A stretch of 64,000 nt of DNA from Shewanella algicola (GTDB lineage: Bacteria > Pseudomonadota > Gammaproteobacteria > Enterobacterales > Shewanellaceae): the NCBI RefSeq assembly GCF_014648035.1, contig NZ_BMQI01000002.1, positions 62,001 through 126,000 on the forward strand. The letters run 5' to 3'. This document shows, in pieces, positions 19,952 to 29,903 of this stretch (the first letter of the stretch is position 1; each line of letters begins with the position of its first letter). Position numbers and translations under genes: made by a program. Below the pieces are notes generated by a model. It was not told the DNA's origin and did no database searches. It was given only the letters and a program-made list of their open reading frames with translations.

Positions 19952-19976
19952 AGGGAGATCCTACTTGGATCTCCCT
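19952..19976 (-). terminator. Terminator after flaB
   Basis: A perfect 10-bp stem (AGGGAGATCC/GGATCTCCCT) with a 5-base loop, followed by TTTGTCGTT on the minus strand. It lies 28 bases after the flaB stop and separates it from flaG. Confidence 0.75.
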
Positions 19977-20003
19977 AAAGCTATGGAACTTAAAACTGGC
20001 TGA

Positions 20004-20822
20004 CTAAAGTAGCGATAGAGCGATCTGAGGTAACTGGTTAGCCTGAGCTAACATAGCTGAACCGGTTTGCTGTAGCACCTGATTCTTAGTCATAGTTGCA
20101 GTTTCTGATGCAAAGTCTACATCCACAATACGACTTTTAGCATCAGCAACGTTTGCCTGAGTGTTAGCACTGTTACTAATGTTATAAGCTAGGCGGTTTT
20201 GTTTCGCACCCAAATCAGCTCTTTGACTGTCAATAGTTTGGATTGCGGCATCAATAGCTGTTAGCGCTGATGCCCTGTTTGCTGATGTAGCATTATTGAG
20301 TGCATTTACTGATAAGGATCCTGCATCGCTTGTCTCTACAGTAATAGTGATATTTTCACCATCTTGATGACCTACCTGGAAGTTTTTACCTCCAGAGAAT
20401 GTTCCGTCAAGTAACTTAGTATCACCGAACGCAGTATTATCGCCAATTTCTGTAATTTCTAGTGCTAACTCATCCATCTCAGCTTTTAACGCAGCTAAAT
20501 CTTCTGTACTGTTTGCACCGTTAGCTGATTGCACGGTCAAATCACGCATACGTTGCAACATATTGGTTTGTTCTTGCATTGCCCCTTCTGAAATTTGAGC
20601 GATAGAGATGGCGTCGTTAGCATTACGCATGCCCACTTCCAAACCATTGACCTGTGAATTCAAACGGTTAGAAATTGCCAGACCTGCAGCATCATCTTTA
20701 GCACTATTAATTCTTAAACCTGAAGACAAACGCTCCATAGAAGTGGCAAGCGCATTGCTTGACGAATTTAGGTTTTTTTGTGCTTTCATTGAAGTCACGT
20801 TAGTATTTACTGTAATAGCCAT
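20004..20822 (-). CDS. flaB: Flagellin B
   Basis: 272 residues, a short flagellin made of the conserved D0/D1 N-terminal (about 1-135) and C-terminal (about 185-272) coiled domains and a small middle domain, without the long variable D2/D3 of enterics. Ser and Thr residues are abundant in the surface part, and the adjacent pseudaminic acid locus makes O-glycosylation likely. It is nearly identical to the next gene over long stretches. It has its own sigma-28 promoter and terminator. Confidence 0.95.
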   Translation of the reverse strand: MAITVNTNVTSMKAQKNLNSSSNALATSMERLSSGLRINSAKDDAAGLAISNRLNSQVNGLEVGMRNANDAISIAQISEGAMQEQTNMLQRMRDLTVQSANGANSTEDLAALKAEMDELALEITEIGDNTAFGDTKLLDGTFSGGKNFQVGHQDGENITITVETSDAGSLSVNALNNATSANRASALTAIDAAIQTIDSQRADLGAKQNRLAYNISNSANTQANVADAKSRIVDVDFASETATMTKNQVLQQTGSAMLAQANQLPQIALSLL

Positions 20823-20907
20823 GATTGCTTCCTCATATTGTTTCTGACTTGAGATACGCCTGTTTGCTTTATGTCAAGTCAGACAGGTCTTGCTCGTTAC
20901 AATATAT

Positions 20908-20934
20908 TTAACGGCACTAATGCTTTTATCTTTA
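20908..20934 (-). promoter_or_regulatory. Sigma-28 (FliA) promoter of flaB
   Basis: The minus strand reads TAAAGATA, then exactly 11 bases, then GCCGTTAA, against the FliA consensus TAAAGTTT-N11-GCCGATAA. It lies about 85 bases upstream of the flaB ATG. FlgM, encoded at 36066, would control it. Confidence 0.8.
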
Positions 20935-21078
20935 GCTTTTTTTTTACTTTTTTATCAACCTAAAAAAAGTAGCTAAAAAGTAAGTAGTTAAAAGAGACAC
21001 TTGTTAATGATATTTGCAAAGCCGTAGCAGGATAACGAAACCAATTAGATGAGATTACAAGAAAAGAGAACATGATAA

Positions 21079-21116
21079 AGCCCAGTGACTTACAACCAAC
21101 TCTAAGTAACTGGGCT
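21079..21116 (-). terminator. Terminator after flaA
   Basis: A long stem (AGCCCAGTTACTTA pairing with TAAGTCACTGGGCT on the minus strand, one mismatch) followed by TTTAT. It lies about 20 bases after the flaA stop and isolates the abundant flagellin message. Confidence 0.75.
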
Positions 21117-21134
21117 AACTGACGGTTTATCTAC

Positions 21135-21956
21135 TTACCCAAGTAGTGATAAAGCAACTTGAGGTAATTGGTTAGCTTGCGCGAGCATCGACGACCCCGT
21201 TTGCTGTAACACTTGATTCTTAGTCATTGTTGCAGTTTCTTTAGCAAAGTCTACATCAACAATACGGCTTTTAGCATCGGCAACGTTAGCTTGAGTGTTC
21301 GCACTGTTGCTAATGTTGTAAGCAAGACGGTTTTGTTTTGCACCTAAATCAGCTCTTTGGCTGTCAATAGCTTGGATTGCGGCATCAATAGCGGTTAGCG
21401 CAGATGCCCTGTTCGCTGATGTAGCATTATTAAGTGCATTTACTGATAAGGATCCTGCATCGCTTGTCTCTACAGTAATTGTGATGTTCTCACCATCTTG
21501 ATGACCAACTTGGAAAACTTTACCAGCAGAGAAACCGCCAGCAAGTAACTTAGTATCACCAAAAGCAGTAGTGTCACCAATGCTCTGTATTTCCTCAGCC
21601 AGCTGATCCATCTCAGATTTTAACGCAGCTAAGTCTTCTGTACTGTTCGCACCATTTGCTGATTGAATGGTTAAATCACGCATACGTTGCAACATATTGG
21701 TTTGTTCTTGCATTGCACCTTCAGCGATTTGGGCAATTGAAATAGCATCGTTGGCATTGCGCATCCCCACTTCTAATCCGCCAACTTGAGAATTTAGTCG
21801 GTTAGAAATAGCCAAACCTGCTGCATCATCTTTTGCACTGTTAATGCGTAAACCACTCGATAATCGCTCCATAGATGTTGATAACGCTTGGCTTGAACTA
21901 TTTAAGTTTTTTTGAGCTTTCATTGATGTTACGTTGGTATTTACTGTAATAGCCAT
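21135..21956 (-). CDS. flaA: Flagellin A
   Basis: 273 residues, the same short D0/D1 architecture as flaB. It differs mainly in the middle (for example [21 protein letters not shown] against a different FlaB version) and by a final Gly. Which of the two copies dominates the filament cannot be read from sequence. No clean sigma-28 or sigma-54 promoter was found in the 80-base gap before it. It may share a transcript with flgL or use a degenerate promoter. Confidence 0.93.
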   Translation of the reverse strand: MAITVNTNVTSMKAQKNLNSSSQALSTSMERLSSGLRINSAKDDAAGLAISNRLNSQVGGLEVGMRNANDAISIAQIAEGAMQEQTNMLQRMRDLTIQSANGANSTEDLAALKSEMDQLAEEIQSIGDTTAFGDTKLLAGGFSAGKVFQVGHQDGENITITVETSDAGSLSVNALNNATSANRASALTAIDAAIQAIDSQRADLGAKQNRLAYNISNSANTQANVADAKSRIVDVDFAKETATMTKNQVLQQTGSSMLAQANQLPQVALSLLG

Positions 21957-22036
21957 AAGTAATTCCTCATTCCTAGTTTTGTTGCCAAGACTGTGGAGCT
22001 TGGCTAAATTTTACAATTTAACGTGATTGCTTATTG

Positions 22037-23239
22037 TTAGATGTAATCAAACAATGAAAGCGAACCTACCGAACTAAACACACTCGATACCGCATTAAGT
22101 GCGAGTTGTTGCTTTTCAAATTCAGTAATGGCTTCGGCAAAGTCCAAGTCTTCTAACTTAGAAAGTGCACTGCTATTAATGATTTTTTCTTCCGAATGGT
22201 TTGAAGAAATACTCTCTAAACCTTTCAAATTGTTGCCTGCAATACTTCTAGCAGTACTGACTTGATTTTGACCACTATCAATATCATTCAATAGTTGTGC
22301 CAACTGTGATTGGCTTTGTGCAGTAGATGTTGCGTCAGGGCTTTCTAAGAAAGCTATCGCTTGGTTAAAAGCATCAAAAATACTGACAGTCTCTTTAGGC
22401 TCAATCGTGAAAGAGTCACCTGCTACAGGGTTACCACTTAAAGTCACTTCAATACCGTTAAAAGATACCGAGTTTGTTGCATCAAAATTAGTCACTGTTG
22501 TCGTAACAGTCCCTGCTGAGTCGACAACTTGCAGATCAACTCCAGCACCATTATCAACAAAATTAAATACATATGTATCAGCAATGTGGGATGTTTCATC
22601 GGTGATTTTTGCACTAGATAAATTGAACTCCCCCTGTTGTGAAGACAAATAATTGACACCGTAATCGCCAAGTGGGTTTGCAGCATTCATGAATGCAGTA
22701 TCACCCGGAATATTTGTCGTCAATGCAATACCAGATGCCACAACACTTTTTCTGATACCAGAATCACCGCTATAAACAATTTCACCACTAGCATCAAAAG
22801 CAAATGGTTGATCATTTGTTTTAGTGCCCGCAAACATATAATTGCCAGATTCATCTTGGCTATTTGCAATAGAAAGCAGCTCTTCTAAGCTTTGTTTCAT
22901 TTCATCGGCAATCATTTGCCGCTCATTTGAACTAAGACTGCCGTTGGCACCGCGTAATAACTGTTCTCGCATTGAGGCGATTAATGTCTCTGTGCTGCCA
23001 ATTTTACTTTCACTGATTGCTAAGTGATTTGTTGCATAATCGATATTTTTCTCATATTGCTCGACTAGGGTGTTTTTTTGTTTAAGATTATCAATCGCAA
23101 TGGCTGCTACTGGGTCGTCACCTGCGGTTTCGACTCTTTTGCCGCTCGAGATCTGCCCCATAATGCTATTGGTGGCCGATTGCTTTTCTAAAATGCTGTT
23201 AGTGCTTTGTTGAAACATTTGTCCGGTAGAAATTCTCAT
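22037..23239 (-). CDS. flgL: FlgL, hook-filament junction protein
   Basis: 400 residues with flagellin-like terminal helices (MRISTGQMFQQS at the N-terminus and a C-terminal coiled segment) and a large variable middle. FlgL forms the second junction layer between hook and filament with FlgK, encoded 10 bases upstream. It is the last gene of the flgFGHIJKL run. Confidence 0.95.
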   Translation of the reverse strand: MRISTGQMFQQSTNSILEKQSATNSIMGQISSGKRVETAGDDPVAAIAIDNLKQKNTLVEQYEKNIDYATNHLAISESKIGSTETLIASMREQLLRGANGSLSSNERQMIADEMKQSLEELLSIANSQDESGNYMFAGTKTNDQPFAFDASGEIVYSGDSGIRKSVVASGIALTTNIPGDTAFMNAANPLGDYGVNYLSSQQGEFNLSSAKITDETSHIADTYVFNFVDNGAGVDLQVVDSAGTVTTTVTNFDATNSVSFNGIEVTLSGNPVAGDSFTIEPKETVSIFDAFNQAIAFLESPDATSTAQSQSQLAQLLNDIDSGQNQVSTARSIAGNNLKGLESISSNHSEEKIINSSALSKLEDLDFAEAITEFEKQQLALNAVSSVFSSVGSLSLFDYI

Positions 23240-23249
23240 GATTTATCTC

Positions 23250-25163
23250 CTAGCGAACCGAGCTAAATAGGGTGTCAAAAATGGTTTGCGCGGTAGACAT
23301 AATCCGTGCGGCGGCCTGATATGACTGTTGAAAGCGCAATAAATTGGCGGCTTCTTCGTCTAGGTTAACGCCAGATTCGCTTTGCACACGATCATAAGCT
23401 TGCTGATAAATTGCTTCTGCCGAGTTTAAACCCACTTCTGCCGCTTTGGTTTGACTACCAATGTCTAATTTGGTGTTTTCAAACACGCTGGTTAAGGTGC
23501 CAGTGCCGTTGTTCATTAATTTAACGTCCGACAATTTAGCCATTTCAACTGCATTGCTGTTGCTGCCTTCGGCAAACGTTAAGTCAAACGTAAAACTGTC
23601 GGCGGTTGCCGTGGGGCTTGAGGTAATATCAAAGTCCATACCAAAGGCATTAATGTTGTTATTGGTAATTGTGCCTGTGCCTAATGAAGTGCCCGCACTA
23701 TTGAATGCCTCATAAGTATTGGCAGCAGTATTTAGCTCAAAGGTGATTGATGAGCCAACGCCTTGAAAACCTGTCGCGCTTGAGTCCATGCTGTTTAAGC
23801 TAACCGAAGTATTACCTGAATTTGTTGTGGCGGCTGTTAATGTTGGCCCAGCGGCAGCAATGCCTTTAGGGTCAGTCATGATGACACCAATACCCGCTGC
23901 AGCGCCGGCGGTTGGACGGATTTCAAACCTATCGCCAACATCCATTGCGCCACTGGCAATATTAATGGTGAAGCCTTCGTCGCTCACAAGCTGACTGCCG
24001 GTTTGGGTTAATGTTGTCACACTGCCCGTTTGAGTGTCTGTTAATTCAAAATCGCCTTCGGTGGTGAAACTTAACTCGTAACTGCTACCAGACAATGCGC
24101 CGACATCATCGATATTGACCGACATCACCGCGCTACCTGTATTGCTTGAGTACTCCCCAACGCGGCCTGCTGCCATTAACGGATTATTGATATCACGAAA
24201 AATATCGCTACCAACCTCACCGTTTAAATCAAAACCGCTTGATTGCATTTGGTTAAAGGTATCGGCGACACCTAAGGCCAATTGGCCTAATTCATTGCTG
24301 GCTGGGATTAAGGTGTCGTCGCGATAAGCAAATAAGGCACCTAACTGTCCGCCTAATTTACTGGGGTCGACATCTAATGTTTTGTTAGTAATAGAGGCAG
24401 TAATTTTAGGCTCGTTAGGGTATGGATCGCCGGCGCTCACGCCCATGCTCATTGCCACTTCGCCCGACACCAACATGACAGACCCGCCTAACATGATAGA
24501 TTTAGCGCCCGTATCTAACGGGATAACGTTAACTTGCGCGTATTCGCTCAGCTCTAATATCAGTGCGTCTTGCTTGTCTAAAATTTGGTTGTTGTCGCCT
24601 TGATCTTTCATCAATTCTAAATTGATGTTAGCCAGCTCTTTGCTGATTTCGTTGACGCGGGTGGTCACTGACTCTATTTGGCTATTGGTTTGTTTTACCT
24701 GGTTATCCAGTTGCGACTGCATTTGATTAATGCCGATGGCCATTTGTTCGGCCGCGCCTAAACTGCTGCTACGAATACCTAAGTCGGCAGGTAGGTCGGC
24801 TACGCTGTTAAGGCTGGCAAAAAAATCATTGACACCATTAGGCACCATATTTCCCACTTGTGCATACAGCTGGTCGAGTTCGCTTAATTTTGAATATGAG
24901 GTTTCAGCCGCGCCCATACTGGTTTGGCCGATACGTAACTCGCGTGCGGCAAACTCGTTGTAAACACGTTTTACGTCAGACACATAAGTCCCTGTGCCAT
25001 AGAAGCTGTCGCCAAGACGTTGTGATTGTAACGTGGCTTGCGTTGCCGTTTGACGGTTATACCCTTCGGTATTGGCATTGGCGATGTTATTACTGGTTAC
25101 CCCAAGTTGAGACTGGGATGCCGCGACACCGGTACGTGCGATACTAAGTAGATCAATCGCCAT
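23250..25163 (-). CDS. flgK: FlgK, hook-associated protein 1
   Basis: 637 residues. The N-terminal axial motif (GVAASQSQLGVTSNNIANAN) and C-terminal axial helices (NLLRFQQSYQAAARIMSTAQ) frame a long Ser/Thr/Gly-rich middle. It forms the first hook-filament junction layer. Its ATG overlaps the flgJ stop by one base. Confidence 0.96.
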   Translation of the reverse strand: MAIDLLSIARTGVAASQSQLGVTSNNIANANTEGYNRQTATQATLQSQRLGDSFYGTGTYVSDVKRVYNEFAARELRIGQTSMGAAETSYSKLSELDQLYAQVGNMVPNGVNDFFASLNSVADLPADLGIRSSSLGAAEQMAIGINQMQSQLDNQVKQTNSQIESVTTRVNEISKELANINLELMKDQGDNNQILDKQDALILELSEYAQVNVIPLDTGAKSIMLGGSVMLVSGEVAMSMGVSAGDPYPNEPKITASITNKTLDVDPSKLGGQLGALFAYRDDTLIPASNELGQLALGVADTFNQMQSSGFDLNGEVGSDIFRDINNPLMAAGRVGEYSSNTGSAVMSVNIDDVGALSGSSYELSFTTEGDFELTDTQTGSVTTLTQTGSQLVSDEGFTINIASGAMDVGDRFEIRPTAGAAAGIGVIMTDPKGIAAAGPTLTAATTNSGNTSVSLNSMDSSATGFQGVGSSITFELNTAANTYEAFNSAGTSLGTGTITNNNINAFGMDFDITSSPTATADSFTFDLTFAEGSNSNAVEMAKLSDVKLMNNGTGTLTSVFENTKLDIGSQTKAAEVGLNSAEAIYQQAYDRVQSESGVNLDEEAANLLRFQQSYQAAARIMSTAQTIFDTLFSSVR

Positions 25164-26305
25164 TATTTAGTCTCCAGAGGTAATACAGATTTAAGGCCTT
25201 CTTTTACCGACTTCATCACGTTAATCACCTTATTGGCATATTGTGGGTCGGTGGCATAGCCTGCCTTTTGCAGTGCACGAATAAATTGAGTCGGCTCGCT
25301 GGCCACTTTACGTGCATCTTCATAACGTTCGCCTTGGCCAATAAATGACACAAAGTCGCTAAAGCTTTGTTCAAGGTTGTCGTACATTCTGAAGTCTGCT
25401 TTTTGTTGCACCGGAATGCCTTTTTCAAATTCCAGGGTGTTAACCGAGGTTTTTTCACCTTGCCAACGTTTGTCGGCTTTGATGTTAAATAAGTTGTGGC
25501 TCATGGTGCCGTCGTTACGGCGAACCACTTTTTGGCCCCAACCGGTTTCGAGGGCCGATTGAGCAATGAGTACTTCTGCTGACGTGCCTAATGTTTTGGC
25601 GGCTTTTTCAGCATGTGGATATAAGGTTGAAATAAAGTGTTGTGGGCTAGTAAATTCACTTACCGCAACTCCTTTCGCTTTTAATTTATTGGTTTCTTGC
25701 GGCAAATCATTGCCAGCGTTTACCGCCGAAATCGCCGGTATTGTGGCCTGTGTATTGGCAAACGATTGGCTCGCGAGCTGCTCACCGCGCAATACACTGG
25801 CAAGCTGTTGTGGCATTGCCGCTTCTAGTTGAGCGTCGTCAATGGCATGGTGCGATGTTGCCACGTGTTGATTTGACGCAATGCTGGCTAATGTGTTTTG
25901 GTCTAACTCACTTGGTTGCGCCACAAACATGCTTGGATTGACTTTGTTGTCGCTGTCGCCACGCAGTACAGAGGCAGGAGTAACTGGGCTGTTTTCGGGG
26001 TCTAGTTGTTGCACCATTAGCTCTGCTAGCCCCAACATGCCTTTGTTTGAGAGATCAACCGACATTTGCTGGTCGCGCATTTGCTCAAAAAACTCTGTGG
26101 TTTGGCTGTTCATCGGATTGTCTGACTTAAACGCGGCATTGGCATCTCGCATGCTTTTCATCAGCATTTGAATAAAAATACCTTCAAATTGCTTTGCCGC
26201 TTCTTTAAGTGCCCCCTTCTCGTCTTTCTGGGCTTGGACACGAAGTGAATCTAGTCCTCCTAGATCCAGAAAGTTCGATGAATTTGACAACTTTTCCATA
26301 GTCAT
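25163..26305 (-). CDS. flgJ: FlgJ, rod cap and peptidoglycan hydrolase
   Basis: 380 residues, two domains: an N-terminal rod-binding domain (about 25-110, FEGIFIQMLMKSMRDAN) and a C-terminal glucosaminidase domain (about 220-375) with the SALETGWGQ segment that carries the catalytic Glu. The linker (about 115-215) is Gln/Ser/Ala rich. It caps the growing rod and opens the cell wall. A second ATG two codons in is an alternative start. Confidence 0.95.
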   Translation of the reverse strand: MTMEKLSNSSNFLDLGGLDSLRVQAQKDEKGALKEAAKQFEGIFIQMLMKSMRDANAAFKSDNPMNSQTTEFFEQMRDQQMSVDLSNKGMLGLAELMVQQLDPENSPVTPASVLRGDSDNKVNPSMFVAQPSELDQNTLASIASNQHVATSHHAIDDAQLEAAMPQQLASVLRGEQLASQSFANTQATIPAISAVNAGNDLPQETNKLKAKGVAVSEFTSPQHFISTLYPHAEKAAKTLGTSAEVLIAQSALETGWGQKVVRRNDGTMSHNLFNIKADKRWQGEKTSVNTLEFEKGIPVQQKADFRMYDNLEQSFSDFVSFIGQGERYEDARKVASEPTQFIRALQKAGYATDPQYANKVINVMKSVKEGLKSVLPLETK

Positions 26306-26316
26306 ACCGACAATTT

Positions 26317-27414
26317 TTAGATGATGATAAGTTCACCATGCAAAGCGCCTGCCATTTTTAATGCTTCGAGTATGGCAAGTACATCAGATGGTGCGGCGCC
26401 CACTAGATTGACGGCTCTGACAAGCTCATCAAGGCTGGTGCCTGGATTAAACATAAACATACGACGGTCTTTTTCTGACACATCGATAGTGCTGTTGGTG
26501 GTTACCACAGTATCGCCACCCGCTAATGCGTTAGGTTGTGATACTTGGGTGGCTTCAGCGATGGTGACCGTTAAGCCGCCATGGGTAACGGCTGCAGGCA
26601 ATAATTTAACGTGCTGGCCAACCACTATGGTGCCGGTACGTGAGTTAACAATGACTTTGGCTGACTCATCAGCAGGCTCAACCTCAATGTTTTCAAGGGT
26701 TGATAAAAACGACACCCGTTGTGATGCATCACGCGGCGCACTCACTTGGATTGAAGTTGCATCAATAGCGCGGGCCATGTCTGGACCAAGCAAATCATTA
26801 ATGGCATCGGCCATGCGTTTTGCGGTAGAGAAGTCTGAGCGACGTAAATTAAATGTGAGGTGATCGCCACTTGAAAATGGGCTAGCGACACTGCGCTCAA
26901 CAATGGCGCCACTGGGAATTCGGCCTACCGTTGGGGTATTTTGAATCACTTGCGAGCCATCTAGGCCTTCGGCGCTAAAACCACTCACCACAAGGCTGCC
27001 TTGAGCAATAGCATAAACGTTGCCATCAACCCCTTTTAAGAAAGTTTGAATAAGCGTACCGCCACGTAAGCTTTTGGCTTCGCCTAAACTCGACACGGTA
27101 ACGTCAAGGTTTTGACCCGGCTTAATAAACGCTGGCATGTCGGCATGCACAGCCACTACCGCGACGTTTTTTGAGTTGGGTCTTACTGAATCTGGTAAAT
27201 TAATGCCAAAGTTTTTTAGCATAGTGCGAAAGGTTTGCTCGGTATAACGGGTTTTTTCACCGGTACCGGGTAAACCCACCACTAAACCATAACCAATTAA
27301 CTGGTTGCTTCTTACGCCTTGAATATTGGCGATATCTTTAATGCGCTCGGCGTGAACGGGCGTGCTAAGGATTAACATTGAGGTAATAAGCGACAGCAAC
27401 AATTTGATTTTCAT
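26317..27414 (-). CDS. flgI: FlgI, P-ring protein
   Basis: 365 residues with a cleavable signal peptide ([15 protein letters not shown]...VHA-E, cleavage near residue 22). The mature start [19 protein letters not shown] is diagnostic for FlgI. It forms the peptidoglycan ring of the basal body and depends on the chaperone FlgA, encoded at 35285. It lies 10 bases after flgH. Confidence 0.97.
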   Translation of the reverse strand: MKIKLLLSLITSMLILSTPVHAERIKDIANIQGVRSNQLIGYGLVVGLPGTGEKTRYTEQTFRTMLKNFGINLPDSVRPNSKNVAVVAVHADMPAFIKPGQNLDVTVSSLGEAKSLRGGTLIQTFLKGVDGNVYAIAQGSLVVSGFSAEGLDGSQVIQNTPTVGRIPSGAIVERSVASPFSSGDHLTFNLRRSDFSTAKRMADAINDLLGPDMARAIDATSIQVSAPRDASQRVSFLSTLENIEVEPADESAKVIVNSRTGTIVVGQHVKLLPAAVTHGGLTVTIAEATQVSQPNALAGGDTVVTTNSTIDVSEKDRRMFMFNPGTSLDELVRAVNLVGAAPSDVLAILEALKMAGALHGELIII

Positions 27415-27424
27415 GTCTTACTCC

Positions 27425-28099
27425 TTAAAAAGGCCACCAGTCGCTCATGAAAAACGAATTCAACCAACCGACTTTTTGTGAGTCTGCAAATGAACCTGTG
27501 CCACTGTATTGAATACGGGCATTGGCCACTCGGGTTGAATCGATGGTGTTATCTGGGTTGATGTCCTGGCTGCGCACTATGCCAGTAACACGAATAAACT
27601 CATCACCGTTATTGATCGAAATCCACTTTTCACCACGAATGACTAAATTACCGTTGCTGAGCACCTGCATGACGTTGGCAGAAATGCTGCCGTCTAGACT
27701 GTTAGACTGGTCGGCATCGGCTTCGCGGGTGGTGTTGATGCTATCGGAATAGCCTAAATCAAGTGGGATGCCATTAATGGTGACGTTTTTACCGCCGGCA
27801 TAAACCGGTGCAACATTGAGGTCACTGCCTTTAGAAATTTCATTATTAGCGCTTTTTTTCGCTTGAGTAGACTCTTTTAACGTGACAGTAATGATATCGC
27901 CAACGCGATGAGCACGAATGTCTGAGTACAAACTCGATGCTTGAGTATCAAGAAAAATAGATCCCGAAGCGGCCACTTGCGTCGGCGGCGTATCTGGGTA
28001 TACCGGCGCATAGTATGGGTCGTCGGCAATCGGCTTTGTTTGTGTAGAGCTACAGCCCGCCACCAACACCATTGACGCTAACGTAATATATTTAATCAT
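27425..28099 (-). CDS. flgH: FlgH, L-ring lipoprotein
   Basis: 224 residues. A lipoprotein signal ends in LVAGC with the lipidated Cys near residue 16, and the mature domain includes the FlgH segment [18 protein letters not shown]. It forms the outer-membrane L ring. It lies between flgG and flgI with short gaps. Confidence 0.96.
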   Translation of the reverse strand: MIKYITLASMVLVAGCSSTQTKPIADDPYYAPVYPDTPPTQVAASGSIFLDTQASSLYSDIRAHRVGDIITVTLKESTQAKKSANNEISKGSDLNVAPVYAGGKNVTINGIPLDLGYSDSINTTREADADQSNSLDGSISANVMQVLSNGNLVIRGEKWISINNGDEFIRVTGIVRSQDINPDNTIDSTRVANARIQYSGTGSFADSQKVGWLNSFFMSDWWPF

Positions 28100-28108
28100 G
28101 ATATCTCC

Positions 28109-28897
28109 TTAGAGGTTCTGATTAACGTAAGACAGCATTTGGTCAACGGCTGAAATCACTTTTGAGTTCATCTCGTAAATACGTTGACCTTGGATCAGGT
28201 TCACTAGCTCTTCTGTCACGTTGACGTTAGAGGTTTCAAGTGCCCCTTGACGAATAGCGCCTAAACCATCTTGCGAGGCTGTGCCTTGAATAGGCGTACC
28301 ACTGGCACCGGTTTCGGTGTAAAGGTTTTGCCCTAATGGGTCTAGCCCTGACGGATTAATAAAGTCGGTCATGGTTAACTGGCCAATCACCTGGCTTTCT
28401 GCAGTGCCAGGGATTTGCACTGACACTTCACCTTCGGCTGACACGGTAATACTGGTGGCATCATCTGGCACCGTAATGGCTGGCTGCACTACATAACCTG
28501 AGCCAGGGGTCACAATTTGGCCGGTATCGTCCAAGCTAAATTGGCCGTTACGGGTGTAAGCTGCTGTGCCGTCTGGCATTTGCACTTCAAAAAAGCCTGA
28601 GCCTTCAATCATTAAATCTAATGAGTTGTCGGTGGTCAGCATGCTGCCCTGAGTAAACATTTTTTGGGTGGCAACCACTTTAGTACCTGCACCAATGTTT
28701 AGGCCATTAGGTAATTTGGTGTTGTCTGCACTGACGCCGCCGGCTTGATTGACTGTTTGATACAGTAAATCTTCAAACACCGCGCGACTTTTCTTGAAGC
28801 CAACCGTACTGGCGTTGGCCACGTTGTTAGAAATAACCGAGATGTTGGTTTGTTGGGCATCGACACCGGTTTTACTTATCCATAACGCTGGAATCAT
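28109..28897 (-). CDS. flgG: FlgG, distal rod protein
   Basis: 262 residues, standard FlgG length, with the axial N-terminal motif (ISVISNNVANASTVGFKKSR) and a C-terminal axial helix ending in a coiled segment. It forms the distal rod through the P and L rings. It lies 10 bases after flgF. Confidence 0.97.
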   Translation of the reverse strand: MIPALWISKTGVDAQQTNISVISNNVANASTVGFKKSRAVFEDLLYQTVNQAGGVSADNTKLPNGLNIGAGTKVVATQKMFTQGSMLTTDNSLDLMIEGSGFFEVQMPDGTAAYTRNGQFSLDDTGQIVTPGSGYVVQPAITVPDDATSITVSAEGEVSVQIPGTAESQVIGQLTMTDFINPSGLDPLGQNLYTETGASGTPIQGTASQDGLGAIRQGALETSNVNVTEELVNLIQGQRIYEMNSKVISAVDQMLSYVNQNL

Positions 28898-28908
28898 AAC
28901 TATTACTC

Positions 28909-29652
28909 CTAACTAATTCTCATCAAGGAAGTCGACGCACGATCTATCTCTTCGGCGTTCTTCATCATTTTGACTTGCATTTCGTATTGACGCTGAATGT
29001 CAATCATGGCGACCATTTCATGTACCGAGTTGACGTTACTGCCTTCAACGGCGCCGCTTTCAACTTCAACGTTGGGGTCGTTTGGGGCATTGCCGCCGGC
29101 CATAAGACGAAATAAACCGTCTTCACCGCGCATCATTTGATTGTTACCTGGGTTAACCAGTTTGATGCGAGCAACTTCTTCAATCACTTCTGCTGTCGCG
29201 CCTTGTGGCCTAACAGAGATAATACCGTTGGCGGCAATTTCGACTTTTTCAATTGGCAACGGTAATACGATTGGCCCAGCATCTCCCATCACGGGGCGAT
29301 TACTGCTGTTAAGCAACAAACCTGTACTGTCAAATTTTAAGCTACCGGCACGGGTGTAGGCTTCAGAGCCATCAGCCGCTTGAACGGCTAACCAACCATC
29401 GCCTTTAACGGCAACATCTAAGTTACGGCCGGTTGTGACAATGGGGCCACTTTCAAAGTTAGTGCCTGGGCTTTCAATCATTGAGAAAACACGACTCGGC
29501 AGACCTTCACCAAACGCTTGCATAGCGCGAGCTTGCGTCATGTCAGCTTTAAAACCGTCAGTATTGGCGTTGGCAAGGTTGTTAGCACTGACCGCTAAGG
29601 CATTCATGCCTTGCTTAGCGCCAGTCATGGCAACATAAAGAAATTTGTCCAT
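28909..29652 (-). CDS. flgF: FlgF, proximal rod protein
   Basis: 247 residues from the ATG at 29652 (MDKFLYVAMTGAKQ), which has a GGAG site 6 bases upstream. A TTG five codons earlier overlaps that site and is rejected. The axial motif ALAVSANNLANANTDGFKAD lies near the N-terminus. It is the first gene of the flgFGHIJKL unit and has a sigma-54 promoter at 29701-29715. Confidence 0.96.
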   Translation of the reverse strand: MDKFLYVAMTGAKQGMNALAVSANNLANANTDGFKADMTQARAMQAFGEGLPSRVFSMIESPGTNFESGPIVTTGRNLDVAVKGDGWLAVQAADGSEAYTRAGSLKFDSTGLLLNSSNRPVMGDAGPIVLPLPIEKVEIAANGIISVRPQGATAEVIEEVARIKLVNPGNNQMMRGEDGLFRLMAGGNAPNDPNVEVESGAVEGSNVNSVHEMVAMIDIQRQYEMQVKMMKNAEEIDRASTSLMRIS

Positions 29653-29700
29653 TTGCTGCTCCGTCAAACTTTCTACAAAAATAATATATGCAGAGATAAA

Positions 29701-29715
29701 GCAAACATCGTGCCA
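29701..29715 (-). promoter_or_regulatory. Sigma-54 promoter of flgFGHIJKL
   Basis: The minus strand reads TTGGCACG-ATGT-TTGCTTT, a full consensus -24/-12 element. It lies 49 bases upstream of the flgF ATG and beyond the flgE terminator, so flgF begins an independent transcript. Confidence 0.85.
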
Positions 29716-29846
29716 ATGAGATTTATTTTGAGAGGAATATATTCAATATACTGAATATAAAAGAGTTAACGTAATTAAAAGATGTGATTAAGAGTCAAAA
29801 AAACAGCGGTGGGACGGTAAAATAAGTGGGAAAAACTTAAAATGGC

Positions 29847-29874
29847 AAGGTGTTGCCGACAACGGCAACACCTT
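29847..29874 (-). terminator. Terminator after flgE
   Basis: A perfect 12-bp stem (AAGGTGTTGCCG/CGGCAACACCTT) with a 4-base loop lies 30 bases after the flgE stop. The T tract on the minus strand is weak and begins a few bases later (GCCATTTT). It divides flgBCDE from flgFGHIJKL. Confidence 0.7.
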
Positions 29875-29903
29875 GTGTGTTAATCAAAAATAGTGAGTAA
29901 AGA

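Larger units (their letters stand above)
20823..21134. other. Intergenic region between flaB and flaA
   Basis: 312 bases with no gene. It holds the flaA terminator (21079-21116) and the flaB sigma-28 promoter (20908-20934), with a long A/T-rich tract upstream of the promoter (about 20935-20990). A leader of roughly 75-80 bases separates the promoter from the flaB ATG. Confidence 0.6.

Noticed and set aside
21957..22036. Sigma-28 or sigma-54 promoter before flaA
   Set aside because: TTGGCA occurs, but no GC follows at the right distance. The TAAA-like and GCC-like words are spaced about 8 bases, not 11.
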